From Mycobacterium kiyosense (lineage in GTDB: Bacteria; Actinomycetota; Actinomycetes; Mycobacteriales; Mycobacteriaceae): a stretch of DNA of 64,000 nt. Positions within the stretch are counted from its first letter, which is position 1. Each line of letters opens with the position of its first letter. The position numbers and the translations under genes were made by a program. The stretch is from contig AP025179.1 of the NCBI GenBank assembly GCA_021654635.1, positions 1,116,001 through 1,180,000 of the forward strand, given 5' to 3'. This document shows positions 40,119 through 49,982 of this stretch, one piece after another. Below the pieces are notes generated by a model. It had not been told where the DNA came from. It searched no databases and was given only the letters and a program-made list of their open reading frames with translations.

Positions 40119-40799
40119 TCAGATGCGGGGCGTCCGCGCGACCGTGCCGTAACCGGTTTGCTGGGTGACGATCAGCAGGTTGTCGCCGGTCGACCAGGCT
40201 CGGGTGAACGTGGTCATCGGGATCACCTCGTTGCGGCCGTTCGGAGTGCCGCTGTCGTTGAGGTGGACGACGTTTTTGGCGGTGTCCACCCCGGTGACGA
40301 CGACGGCGTGGTCGGCTGCGGTGCGTTGCCCCTGACCGGCGGGATAGTTCCAAATGGTTTCGGCGTTGAGCGCCGCGATGACCTTGTGTCCGCCGGCCAG
40401 GTCGGCCTCGATGCCCTGCATCGTGTTGCCGGTCGTCAGCTGGGACTGGATGCCGTAGTGCTGCAGCAGCAGCACCATGTCCTGCGGTGACGTGCCGTCG
40501 AAGGAGTAGACACCGCCGCGGTGGGATTGGCTGGGAGTGAAGATGCCGCGCAATTCGATGCCGAGCTGACTTGGCTCGCGGCCGGTGAGCTGGCCGACCA
40601 CGTCGGCCACAGCCATCAGGCCACAGTCTTGCTGGTGCTGGTAGCGCCAGTAGGCGGCGGCTGTTTGCGGGTCGCCGTACATCTGGCCGTTCGGATCGGC
40701 GTGGGCCGTCCCTGCGGCTCCGATGAATGCCACCAGGAGGGCCGCAGCGACAGCTGTGCCGAACTCGATACGCTTCGCGCGAAGGATTCCAGCGTGCAC
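40119..40799 (-). CDS. Secreted C39-like cysteine peptidase domain protein
   Basis: About 226 residues. Basic start, hydrophobic core FGTAVAAALLVAFIGAAGTA and AHA cleavage site form a Sec signal peptide. The mature part has a papain-like/C39_2 arrangement: Cys in QQDCGLMAVADVV, His in ADHAVVVTGVD, and Asn/Asp in VHLNDSG. Those residues fit a cysteine peptidase or a bacteriocin-type processing fold; substrate unknown. GTG 40799 is chosen because it places the signal peptide at the N-terminus; codons further upstream would run into the groES promoter region. The ribosome binding site is poor, so the start is uncertain. Confidence 0.72.
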   Translation of the reverse strand: MHAGILRAKRIEFGTAVAAALLVAFIGAAGTAHADPNGQMYGDPQTAAAYWRYQHQQDCGLMAVADVVGQLTGREPSQLGIELRGIFTPSQSHRGGVYSFDGTSPQDMVLLLQHYGIQSQLTTGNTMQGIEADLAGGHKVIAALNAETIWNYPAGQGQRTAADHAVVVTGVDTAKNVVHLNDSGTPNGRNEVIPMTTFTRAWSTGDNLLIVTQQTGYGTVARTPRI

Positions 40800-40932
40800 C
40801 TTCTTGATTATCCATCGTCGGCTGTGTGCACGATGTGAAGTTGAGTGCGCATCGAGTCGCCCTTCGCGCGCAGCTGGCGGGTGCTTTCGCCAACGGCGAA
40901 CGACACCACCCGAAAGAAGCACCGGCCCGCCC

Positions 40933-40966
40933 TTGAGTGCTAGCACTCTCATGTATAGAGTGCTAG
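40933..40966 (+). promoter_or_regulatory. groES promoter with CIRCE operator (HrcA site)
   Basis: CTAGCACTC at 40940-40948, 9-base spacer, GAGTGCTAG at 40958-40966: a CIRCE inverted repeat with perfectly complementary arms. It overlaps a possible promoter, TTGAGT at 40933-40938 and TATAGA at 40954-40959. HrcA bound here would block RNA polymerase, giving heat-inducible groES-groEL1. The rest of the 337 bp between the peptidase gene and groES (40800-41136) is the 5' leader of groES, about 170 bases, with no gene seen. Confidence 0.88.
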
Positions 40967-41136
40967 GTGGCAATCGGACAGCCCCTGTGCCGGCACCCGC
41001 GACGACGGCGCAAGGACAACGGACGAAGGCCGAATCACCTGGTAATTCGGACGGTTCGGGCACTCCCCGGACCGGCCGCCAACTCCGGTCGGGGCGCACG
41101 CCTCGGACCCGATTCAACTAGTGGAGGGCTCCAATC

Positions 41137-41439
41137 GTGGCGAAGGTGAACATCAAGCCACTCGAGGACAAGATTCTCGTACAGGCCAACGAGGCCGAGA
41201 CCACGACCGCGTCCGGTCTGGTCATTCCTGACACCGCCAAGGAGAAGCCCCAGGAGGGCACCGTCGTCGCAGTCGGTCCCGGGCGTTGGGACGAGGACGG
41301 CGAGAAGCGGATTCCGCTCGACGTCTCCGAGGGTGACACCGTCATCTACAGCAAGTACGGCGGCACCGAAATCAAGTACGGCGGCGAGGAATACCTGATC
41401 CTGTCGGCACGCGACGTGCTGGCTGTCGTCAACAAGTAA
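41137..41439 (+). CDS. groES: Co-chaperonin GroES
   Basis: 10-kDa co-chaperonin that caps GroEL. 100 residues: [18 protein letters not shown], mobile loop with [30 protein letters not shown], and [26 protein letters not shown] start preceded by GGAGGG. First gene of the CIRCE-controlled groES-groEL1 operon. Confidence 0.97.
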   Translation: MAKVNIKPLEDKILVQANEAETTTASGLVIPDTAKEKPQEGTVVAVGPGRWDEDGEKRIPLDVSEGDTVIYSKYGGTEIKYGGEEYLILSARDVLAVVNK

Positions 41440-41450
41440 GACACCGTGTC

Positions 41451-41495
41451 CGCCCCGGGGATCCCCGTGCTCAGGCACGGGCGGTTTCCGGGGCG
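41451..41495 (+). other. Nested stem-loop between groES and groEL1
   Basis: Outer stem CGCCCCGG 41451-41458 with CCGGGGCG 41488-41495, inner stem CCCGTGC 41464-41470 with GCACGGG 41475-41481 around a TCAG loop. No T-run follows. It may be an RNA processing or attenuation site that sets the groES to groEL1 ratio; this role is inferred. Confidence 0.55.
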
Positions 41496-41546
41496 GCATG
41501 CGTTGGGACGCAAGGCTGAAGACCAATGTGCCCGGAAGGACCCTGA

Positions 41547-43163
<1,617 letters not shown>

Positions 43164-43174
43164 GTAAGCGCTCG

Positions 43175-43212
43175 CGAAAACACCCCCGGTCTCAGGGCCG
43201 GGGGTGTTTCGC
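43175..43212 (+). terminator. Rho-independent-like terminator after groEL1
   Basis: CACCCCCGG at 43181-43189 pairs with CCGGGGGTG at 43198-43206, extended by CGAAA/TTTCG flanks with one bulge, with a short loop. It starts 11 bases after the groEL1 stop and also lies downstream of the convergent gene ending at 43288. Confidence 0.75.
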
Positions 43213-43287
43213 GTATCGGGCACCTACAACATGACAAAAGCTTGTCGCTGAAGCTCTCAGCCAAGGCCGACGTCGGACGTGTGGCGG

Positions 43288-44439
43288 TCACGGTGACGCC
43301 GTAGCCACCGGCGCCGCCGGCACCGCGGCAGGGTCGAGGCCTGCAGCCACCTCCAATTCCCGGACGAGCGGCAACACCTTCTCGCCAAATGCCTCAAGTT
43401 CTTCCTGGAAGTGCAGGAATCCGGTCAGGATCAGGTCGACGCCCAGTTTGCGGTAGGCGACGATGCGTTCAGCGACTTGCTCGGCGGTGCCGATCAGCTG
43501 GGTACGGAAGCCATCGTTGTACTGCACCAGGTCCTCGAAACTCGAATCGGCCCACATGCCGCGGTGGTCGGCGGTGGCTGCGCCGGCTTGGCGCACCGCG
43601 TTCGCGAATCCCGCTACGGCGGTCACATCGGCTTTGGCGACGATCTCTCGTAGAACTTCGCGCGCTTCGGCCTCGGTGTCGCGCACGATGACGAACCCGT
43701 TGAGGCCGAATCGGGGAGCTTCGGAACGTCCTGCCAACGCCGCGATCTCGCGCAACTCCCCGATCTGCTCGGCCACGCCGTCAAAGTCCTTCCCATTGGA
43801 GAAATACCAATCGGCATAGCGCCCGCCGTTGCCACGGGCCGCGGTGGAGTTGCCGCCCTGAAAGATCTCCGGATGCAGTCGGCCGGGCAGCGAGACGGGC
43901 TTGGGCTGCATGCTGAAGTCGCGCAGCCGATAGAAATCGCCGGCCAGGTTGGCCCGATCCTGCGTCCACAGTGCCTTCAGAGCCTGTATGAATTCGGCGC
44001 TACGACGGTAGCGCTCGTCGTGTTCGAGCCACGGCTCACCCAGCCCGGTGAACTCGTGTTTGAACCAGCCGCTGACGATGTTGACGGCGACCCGACCACC
44101 CGAGAGGTGGTCGGCGGTGGCCGCCCACTTGGCCAGCACCCCGGGCTGCCACAGCCCCGGGTGTACCGCGGCGATCACCTTCAGTCGCCGGGTGGCCAGC
44201 AGCAGCGCCAAACTGAAACTGGTTGACTCGTGCTGGTATTCGGCACCATAGCTGGCGGTGTAGCGGACCTGGGTGAGGGCGTAGTCGAAGCCGGTGTTCT
44301 CAGCCAGCCGGGCCAGCTCGACGTTGTAGTCGTAACTCCAGTCGGTGCGTTGCTCGATGGTCGACGTCACCAGGCCGCCGCTGACGTTGGGCACCCAGTA
44401 GGCGAAGCGCAGCGGCGTGGTGGTCGGGTCGGTCGGCAT
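43288..44439 (-). CDS. LLM-class FMNH2-dependent monooxygenase, SfnG-like (dimethyl sulfone type)
   Basis: 383 residues of the bacterial luciferase fold. The N-terminus FAYWVPNVSGGLVTSTIEQRT with TGFDYALTQVRYTASYG, plus HPGLWQPGVLAKWAATADHLSGGR and NIVSGWFKHEFTGLG, closely recalls SfnG, the dimethyl sulfone monooxygenase that releases methanesulfinate. FMNH2 would come from a separate reductase not seen here. The gene follows an SfnB/DszC-like gene by 8 bp on the same strand. ATG at 44439. The final ~25 residues are Ala/Pro-rich and not conserved. Confidence 0.8.
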   Translation of the reverse strand: MPTDPTTTPLRFAYWVPNVSGGLVTSTIEQRTDWSYDYNVELARLAENTGFDYALTQVRYTASYGAEYQHESTSFSLALLLATRRLKVIAAVHPGLWQPGVLAKWAATADHLSGGRVAVNIVSGWFKHEFTGLGEPWLEHDERYRRSAEFIQALKALWTQDRANLAGDFYRLRDFSMQPKPVSLPGRLHPEIFQGGNSTAARGNGGRYADWYFSNGKDFDGVAEQIGELREIAALAGRSEAPRFGLNGFVIVRDTEAEAREVLREIVAKADVTAVAGFANAVRQAGAATADHRGMWADSSFEDLVQYNDGFRTQLIGTAEQVAERIVAYRKLGVDLILTGFLHFQEELEAFGEKVLPLVRELEVAAGLDPAAVPAAPVATASP

Positions 44440-44447
44440 GGGGGACC

Positions 44448-45671
44448 TCAGCGGTAGAGCGAGAACTCGGGCCGGCGGCGATTGACGACCCAGTCGCCCA
44501 CCTCGCGCGCCTTATAGGCCACCGGGTCGTGCAGGGTGTGGGTGCGCAGGTTGCGCCAGTGCCGGTCGAACCCGTAACGACTGGACGTGGCGCGCGCACC
44601 CTGGATTTCGAACAACCTACTGACCGTTTCCAGCGACACCGTCGTGGTGAAATATTTGGCCTCGTAGACCGCCACCGCCGCCTCGGCCCGCTGGTCCTCG
44701 GTCAGCGCGGGGCCCACCGCCAACGCCGTCTGCAGCGCATCACCGGCCCGGTCGGTGAGCAGCGCCGCGGCGTGCACCTGGCTGGTCAGCTCGCCGACCG
44801 TACGCAGGATGTAGGGGTCGTCAGTGGCTTTGTCGACACCGGAAGATTCCCAGGGCGAGGCGTATCGGTGGGTCCAGTCCAGCGCCTCGGACAGCGCGCC
44901 CTCGGCGGTGCCGATATAGAAGTTGGCGAATGCCAACTGCCAATGCGGCGTGACCAGGGTCTGGTACGGGCTGGGCGTCGCGCCGACAAACGGTTCCTCG
45001 CCGAGGACTTCGTCGTGTTCAATGCGCGCATTATCGATGCGCACGCCGCCCGAGTCGGTCAGGCGCTGCCCGATGTTGTCCCAATCGTTGAGGAATGTGA
45101 AGCCCTGGCGGCCGCCTCGGACGTCCAGCGACAGGAATACCAGTTCGCCGTCCAATGCCGCGGTCACCGACAGCTGGTCTCCGGTGCTGGCGCCGCTGGC
45201 GAACGTCCGGTGCCCGTTGAGCCGGAACCCGTCACCGTCGCGAGTGAGCACGAGATCGGATCCGCCGCGCGGGTTTTGGATACCACCCCAGAACAGCTTC
45301 TCGGCCGCATTGCGGCGCGACAACGCGTCGGCCTGGACGGGCGTGCCGAACAGCCCGGCGATCCGAGTCTGCGCGTAGTGGTAGCCGATCAGGTGGGCGA
45401 TCGAGGTGTCGCCGCGGGCGATGCGGCGGGTGACCTGGGCCGCTTGGGCGTAGGTGAAGCCGGATCCGCCGTACTCGATCGGTTCCTGCACCTGCAGCAG
45501 ATCGTTGCTGCGCAGCAGTTCGATCTCGGCTCGCGGGGTGCCGTTGGCCCTGTCCCGCTCGGCGGCGGTCTCCCGTAGTTGGTCGGCCACACGATCAGCC
45601 ACGGTAAGCACACCAGCGACGGTGGCCCCGTCAGCGGTATCGGTTGTTGCGGTGGCGGCGATAACGGACAT
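44448..45671 (-). CDS. Acyl-CoA dehydrogenase-fold monooxygenase, SfnB/DszC-like
   Basis: About 407 residues with the acyl-CoA dehydrogenase fold used by flavin monooxygenases of sulfur compounds. Seen: LLRSNDLLQVQEPIEYGGSG, GDTSIAHLIGYHY, LNGHRTFASGASTGDQL, DNARIEHDEVLG and the C-terminal ATSSRYGFDRHWRNLRTHTLHDP with HTLHDP typical of the DszC/SfnB group. With the SfnG-like gene it suggests use of organosulfur compounds when sulfate is scarce. ATG 45671 has GGGAG upstream; a TTG at 45695 is also in frame. Confidence 0.78.
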   Translation of the reverse strand: MSVIAATATTDTADGATVAGVLTVADRVADQLRETAAERDRANGTPRAEIELLRSNDLLQVQEPIEYGGSGFTYAQAAQVTRRIARGDTSIAHLIGYHYAQTRIAGLFGTPVQADALSRRNAAEKLFWGGIQNPRGGSDLVLTRDGDGFRLNGHRTFASGASTGDQLSVTAALDGELVFLSLDVRGGRQGFTFLNDWDNIGQRLTDSGGVRIDNARIEHDEVLGEEPFVGATPSPYQTLVTPHWQLAFANFYIGTAEGALSEALDWTHRYASPWESSGVDKATDDPYILRTVGELTSQVHAAALLTDRAGDALQTALAVGPALTEDQRAEAAVAVYEAKYFTTTVSLETVSRLFEIQGARATSSRYGFDRHWRNLRTHTLHDPVAYKAREVGDWVVNRRRPEFSLYR

Positions 45672-46143
45672 CTGGCTCACTCCCGAGGTAGTCAAAACTT
45701 GTCTGTCATCGAGACGGGAAAACGGTAGCGCGGACCATCCCCGTCAGGCCTAACCGCGATAACCCACCCGTCAACTCCCGCACCCGATCTGACCACGCGA
45801 TTTACCGCGTGCCGCAATTACTTACAATCTGATCGCAACTTGCCATGCCGGCATCTCGATCAGCTCGCCGGGTGACATAGCGGCGAGTTTCCCGTCGGCC
45901 ATGGCGACTGAATGTCTCGCCAATCAACAAGGCGCCCAACAAATCTCCTTGCTCGTCGACATCGTCGGCGACCGCGGGCTCGGCGAATACCTCGCGGGCT
46001 GCCGCGAGGATCGCCGCATGCCCAACGGCCCGCGTCTTGATCCGGCGTGACCAAAGACCCTGCCCGTTGGTTACCTTGTCCCGCTGACGATCGGTCCACG
46101 CCACGCCGAGGATGGTGATCAGGTCACGAGTCGAGGAGCCGAC
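45672..46143. other. 472 bp without a convincing gene; divergent promoter region
   Basis: Lies between the divergent SfnB-like and SpoIIAA-like genes. The part next to 45671 is relatively AT-rich and probably holds the sulfur-operon promoter. A minus-strand open frame covers about 45802-46120 and includes AILAAAREVFAEP, reminiscent of a TetR N-terminus but without the rest of the fold; it may be a decayed regulator. No repeat or RNA gene seen. Confidence 0.4.
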
Positions 46144-46512
46144 ATGATCGATTACCAATTGGACAAAGCCAATTCGATACTGCACGTTTCGCCCGAATCA
46201 TCGCTCGACAAAAGCGATTTCGCCGAACTCGCTAAGGTCGTGGACCCCGAGATCGAGGCGGGCGGCGCATTGGCCGGCCTCATCATCGAGGCGAAGCACT
46301 TTCCGGGCTGGGACAGCTTCGGGGCACTGGTGAACCACATCCGATTCGTGCGCGACCATCACCGGCACGTCAAGAAGATCGCCATCGTCACCGACTCGCA
46401 CATGGGCGATCTCGCTCAGCATCTGGGCTCGCACTTCGTCGCGGCGCAGATCCGCCACTTCGCCGGTGGTGAGTCCGAGCAGGCCACAAACTGGATCACC
46501 GGCGGCGAGTAA
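46144..46512 (+). CDS. SpoIIAA-like STAS-fold protein
   Basis: 122 residues matching the SpoIIAA-like (DUF3478) family: IDYQLDKANSILHVSPESSL, FAELAKVVDPEIE, GLIIEAKHFPGWDSFGALVNHIRFVRDHH, KKIAIVTDSHMGDL and the C-terminal FAGGESEQATNWI. These cytosolic proteins have a STAS-like fold but no known anti-sigma partner; the role is unknown. ATG start preceded by GAGGAG. Convergent with a TetR gene 15 bp away. Confidence 0.82.
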   Translation: MIDYQLDKANSILHVSPESSLDKSDFAELAKVVDPEIEAGGALAGLIIEAKHFPGWDSFGALVNHIRFVRDHHRHVKKIAIVTDSHMGDLAQHLGSHFVAAQIRHFAGGESEQATNWITGGE

Positions 46513-46527
46513 TCCGCAACCGCGGGG

Positions 46528-47157
46528 CTAGTCTCGATTGCCGATGAGGAAGCCGGCGGAGGCGAGTTTCAGCCCGGTGCGCAGTTCGTCGAGGCTGATG
46601 GGATCGTCGGACTCGATATAGCGCAGGGTCGTCGCCACCGCCATGTTGAAGAACAACCACGCCAATGCGCTCGGACTCAGTTCGCTGCGGTACTGGCTGC
46701 GGTAGTGGTTCATGTGCAGGGTGGACATCGCCAGCAACGTGGCGTTGAGGCCCGAGATGTTGTCGAAGGTCCGGACGTGATCGGGCCGCTCGGCCAGGTA
46801 GCGAATCAACCGGCGGTTGGCGATCGTGACGTCGATGAGGATGTCGATCGATGCTTCCATCGCCGGTTCCGGCTGGTCGAGGGTGATCGCCCGGAGCCGG
46901 GCCTCGATGCCGGGCGCCTGATCGGCGGCGAGTTGCTCGATCGCGGCATCGATCATCTGTTCCTTGTTCGCGAAGTACTGATAGATCGACCCCTTGCTGA
47001 TGTCTGCCTTCTCGGCGATCAGATTGGTGGTGAGCTGCTCGGGCGGGTACTCGTGCAGCAACGACACCGTGGCCAACACAATTTTTGCGACCATCTCGCG
47101 GGAACGGGCCTGCTGTGGTGCCTTGCGGCGGCCTGAACTGGGCTTTGTTGCGCTCAC
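46528..47157 (-). CDS. TetR-family transcriptional regulator
   Basis: 209 residues. N-terminal helix-turn-helix: AKIVLATVSLLHEY, LTTNLIAEKADISKGSIYQYFANKEQMIDAAIE. The C-terminal ligand domain is helical with no identified ligand. It diverges from the DUF2236 oxygenase gene across 78 bp, so it probably controls that gene and itself. The intergenic region contains GACCTGACGGTC at about 47186-47197, a possible operator, but symmetry is weak. Confidence 0.88.
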   Translation of the reverse strand: MSATKPSSGRRKAPQQARSREMVAKIVLATVSLLHEYPPEQLTTNLIAEKADISKGSIYQYFANKEQMIDAAIEQLAADQAPGIEARLRAITLDQPEPAMEASIDILIDVTIANRRLIRYLAERPDHVRTFDNISGLNATLLAMSTLHMNHYRSQYRSELSPSALAWLFFNMAVATTLRYIESDDPISLDELRTGLKLASAGFLIGNRD

Positions 47158-47235
47158 TGGGTACTCCTGACGCGACTTGAATGCGACCTGACGGTCATAT
47201 TAGCGTCGGGTCATCAGTTCGACGGGAGGGAACCG

Positions 47236-48180
47236 ATGACCGCCACCAACCTCGAAGTCCACCGGCAGGCCGAGGATTCCGGGGGAATCGAACTCGTGCC
47301 GCCGGATTCGCTGACCGCCGAACACACCGGACACTGGACATTCCTCATCCTCGAGGGCGCAGCATTCATGATGCAGGCGATGCACCCGGTGATCGCCGAG
47401 ATCACCGGCCGCTACTCCGCGGCGTTCCACGGTGACCCGGGTGGACGTGCGATACGTTCCGTCGACTCGGTGCTGCGCTGGACCTACGGTGGAACCGAGG
47501 CCGCTGCCGAGGGTGACCGGGTCCGTGCGATGCACCAGCCGATCAAAATGAAAAGCGCCGAGACCGGAAAACAGATCAGCGCGCTGAACCCCGAGGCGTA
47601 CCAATGGGTGATCGCCACCGGCTACATCGTCAACGCGCAGGCCGGCCGGTTGCTGATCGGCCGGGAATTCACCGAGGTCGAGAAGCAGGAGCTGCTGCGT
47701 GACAATCGCCGGCTGGCCCGGCTGCTGCACGTGCCGATGCGCGGATACCCCGAGTCGCAGCAGGAGATGGCCGACTACTTCGAAGCGATGCTGGACAAGC
47801 TGCAAGGCACGCCGCAGGCGCTGCAGTTGATGCACGACATGCAGACCCGCAAGGTCGAGCTGCCGCCGTCCTTCCCGAAACAGCTGGCCCCGCTGGCCCG
47901 GGCCGCGGTGCGGCCCTCGATCCGGCTCAACTACCTGTCCGTCGTCGGGCTCCTGGATCCGCGTCTTCGCGAAAAGCTCGGCGTCACCTGGAGCGCCAAG
48001 GAGGAACGCCAGCTGGTGCGGGCCTACACGGTGATCCGCACCGCCTACCGGGTGCTGCCAGACCGGCTGACCTACTTTCCGCTGGCATACCACGCACGCA
48101 AGCATCACCAGTGCCTGCAGAAGATGAAGCAGCGCCAGCAGAAATCGTTCGCCTACAACCTTCCGCCGCATTCCGGCTAG
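47236..48180 (+). CDS. DUF2236 / MpaB-type oxygenase family protein
   Basis: 314 residues of the DUF2236 (latex clearing protein/MpaB-like) family, thought to include heme or metal-dependent oxygenases. Seen: a His in MMQAMHPVIAEI, RSVDSVLRWTYGGTEAA, MHQPIK, NPEAYQWVIATGYI and REFTEVEKQELLRDNRRLARLL. Substrate is unknown. ATG follows GGGAGG. The divergent TetR gene is the likely regulator. Confidence 0.82.
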   Translation: MTATNLEVHRQAEDSGGIELVPPDSLTAEHTGHWTFLILEGAAFMMQAMHPVIAEITGRYSAAFHGDPGGRAIRSVDSVLRWTYGGTEAAAEGDRVRAMHQPIKMKSAETGKQISALNPEAYQWVIATGYIVNAQAGRLLIGREFTEVEKQELLRDNRRLARLLHVPMRGYPESQQEMADYFEAMLDKLQGTPQALQLMHDMQTRKVELPPSFPKQLAPLARAAVRPSIRLNYLSVVGLLDPRLREKLGVTWSAKEERQLVRAYTVIRTAYRVLPDRLTYFPLAYHARKHHQCLQKMKQRQQKSFAYNLPPHSG

Positions 48181-48335
48181 GCAGCGATCTGACCTGCGCC
48201 GTCCAGCGCGACGGCGTCTCGGCTACCGATTTCGATGAATTTTCCCGGCTGCCGGTGTCATAACGAGGACGTCGTCTTCGTAGATATCATGACGGGCAGC
48301 CATCCGGCGCGCCCGCGTAGCGCAGGGAGCAAGAG

Positions 48336-48698
48336 ATGCCGCAGTACTTTCTGGCCGTCAACCACGACACCGCGGAGGCCGCCGCGATGGCCGAGATGAC
48401 GCCCGAGCAGACGCAGCCGATTTTCGACGCCGTCGACGCGTTCAACGAGAAGCTGCAGACGGCCGGCGCCTGGGTGTTCGCCGGTGGTTTGATGCCTCGC
48501 GAGGTGACCACCGTGGTCGATAACACCGGCGACACACCCGTGATCACCGACGGCCCGTACACCGAATCCAAGGAATATCTCGGCGGGTTCTGGATCATTG
48601 AAGCCGCCGACCTCGATGCCGCGCTGGACTGGGCGAAACAAGGGTCCAAAGCCTGTCAGGGCCGCGTCGAGGTGCGGCCGTTCGGGGACGCCCCTTAG
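48336..48698 (+). CDS. YCII-related (DGPF-type) protein
   Basis: 120 residues of the YCII/DGPF fold: QYFLAVNHDT, GAWVFAGGLMPREVTTVV, the signature ITDGPYTESKEYLGGFWIIEA (DGPY here) and KACQGRVEVRPF. The family often sits next to ECF sigma factors, as it does here with an 11 bp gap, and may sense or bind a small ligand. Start ATG after AGGGAG. Role is inferred from context. Confidence 0.85.
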   Translation: MPQYFLAVNHDTAEAAAMAEMTPEQTQPIFDAVDAFNEKLQTAGAWVFAGGLMPREVTTVVDNTGDTPVITDGPYTESKEYLGGFWIIEAADLDAALDWAKQGSKACQGRVEVRPFGDAP

Positions 48699-48708
48699 GG
48701 CAGGCAGG

Positions 48709-49926
48709 TTGGGCAAACACGTGGACGCGATCGAGCGGGTTTATCGCGACCAGTACGGACGGGTGATCGCCTCGTTGGTCCGTCGATTCGGCGACGTCGA
48801 CGTCGCCGAGGAGGCGGCCAGCGAGGCGCTGCTGGTTGCTCTGCAACGGTGGCCGCGGGACGGGGTACCGCCGAACCCGGCCGGGTGGCTTATCACAGTC
48901 GCGGCCAACAAGGCGATCGACCTGATCCGCCGCGAATCACAGCGAACGTCAAAACATCTGGCAGCCAACATGATTCGCGATGAACCGGCGCACGAAGCCA
49001 CGGGCGGCATAGCCGACGATCGGCTGCGGCTGATCTTCACCTGCTGTCACCCGGCGCTGGCGATCGAGGCACGGGTGGCGCTGACGCTGCGCCTGCTCGG
49101 CGGCCTTTCGGTCGCCGAGATTGCCGCGGCATTCCTGGTGTCGGAGACAACGATGGCGCAGCGGATCCACCGTGCCAAGAAAAAGATTGCCGCCGCGCGT
49201 ATTCCGTACCGGGTACCCGCCGCCGAAGACCTGCCGGATCGGGTCGCCGGGGTGCTGGCGGTGATCTATCTGGTTTTCAACGAGGGATATCTGGCGACCT
49301 CCGGCGTGGCGGTGCGCGACGACCTCGCCACCGAGGCCATCCGGCTGGGCCGAATGCTGTGCGGGTTGCTGCCCGACTGTCCGGAGGCGACGGGCTTGCT
49401 CGCTCTGATGTTGCTCACGCAGGCTCGGCGGTCGAGCCGGATCGCCGACGGTGAGTTGGTGCCGCTGCCCGAACAGCATCGAGGTGCGTGGGATCGGGCA
49501 CTTGTGTCCGAAGGGCACGCCCTGGTCCGCAACTGCCTGGCGATCAACCGTCCCGGTCGCTACCAATTGCTCGCCGCGGTCAACGCGGTACACACCGACG
49601 CGCCGAGCGCAGCTGACACCGACTGGTCCCAGATCGCCGCGCTGTACCGACAGCTGCTGGTGATCGACCCAGGACCGGTCGCTGAGCTCAACTACGCGGT
49701 CGCGATTGCCGAACTTGACGGGCCCGAGGTCGCCTTAGCGCGGGTCGAGAAGTTGCCGCGGGCAAACATGAAGCGCTATCACGCATTTCACGTCACCCGC
49801 GCCGAGCTGCTGCGGCGCCTCGGGCGGTCCAGCGAAGCGCGCGCCGCCTACGACGCAGCGTTGATGCTCGTCGACAACCCGGCCGAGAAGGCCTACCTCG
49901 TGCGCCGGCGCGCCCAGTTGGTGTGA
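48709..49926 (+). CDS. ECF sigma factor of the DGPF-linked (ECF42-type) group
   Basis: About 405 residues: sigma region 2 (AIERVYRDQYGRVIASLVRRFGD, ALLVALQRWPRDG), region 4 (VALTLRLLGGLSVAEIAAAF, ETTMAQRIHRAKKKI), and a C-terminal extension of about 220 residues with TPR-like helices (DPGPVAELNYAVA, KRYHAFHVTRAELLRRLG). This sigma plus extension next to a YCII protein is the ECF42 arrangement, which lacks a classic anti-sigma factor. Start is TTG 48709 or GTG 48721. The target promoters are unknown. Confidence 0.87.
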   Translation: MGKHVDAIERVYRDQYGRVIASLVRRFGDVDVAEEAASEALLVALQRWPRDGVPPNPAGWLITVAANKAIDLIRRESQRTSKHLAANMIRDEPAHEATGGIADDRLRLIFTCCHPALAIEARVALTLRLLGGLSVAEIAAAFLVSETTMAQRIHRAKKKIAAARIPYRVPAAEDLPDRVAGVLAVIYLVFNEGYLATSGVAVRDDLATEAIRLGRMLCGLLPDCPEATGLLALMLLTQARRSSRIADGELVPLPEQHRGAWDRALVSEGHALVRNCLAINRPGRYQLLAAVNAVHTDAPSAADTDWSQIAALYRQLLVIDPGPVAELNYAVAIAELDGPEVALARVEKLPRANMKRYHAFHVTRAELLRRLGRSSEARAAYDAALMLVDNPAEKAYLVRRRAQLV

Positions 49927-49982
49927 CTGCGGTAGAGCAACTTTGTAGTACATGATCGGCGTGGGCGAAGTGTCGGTGACTG

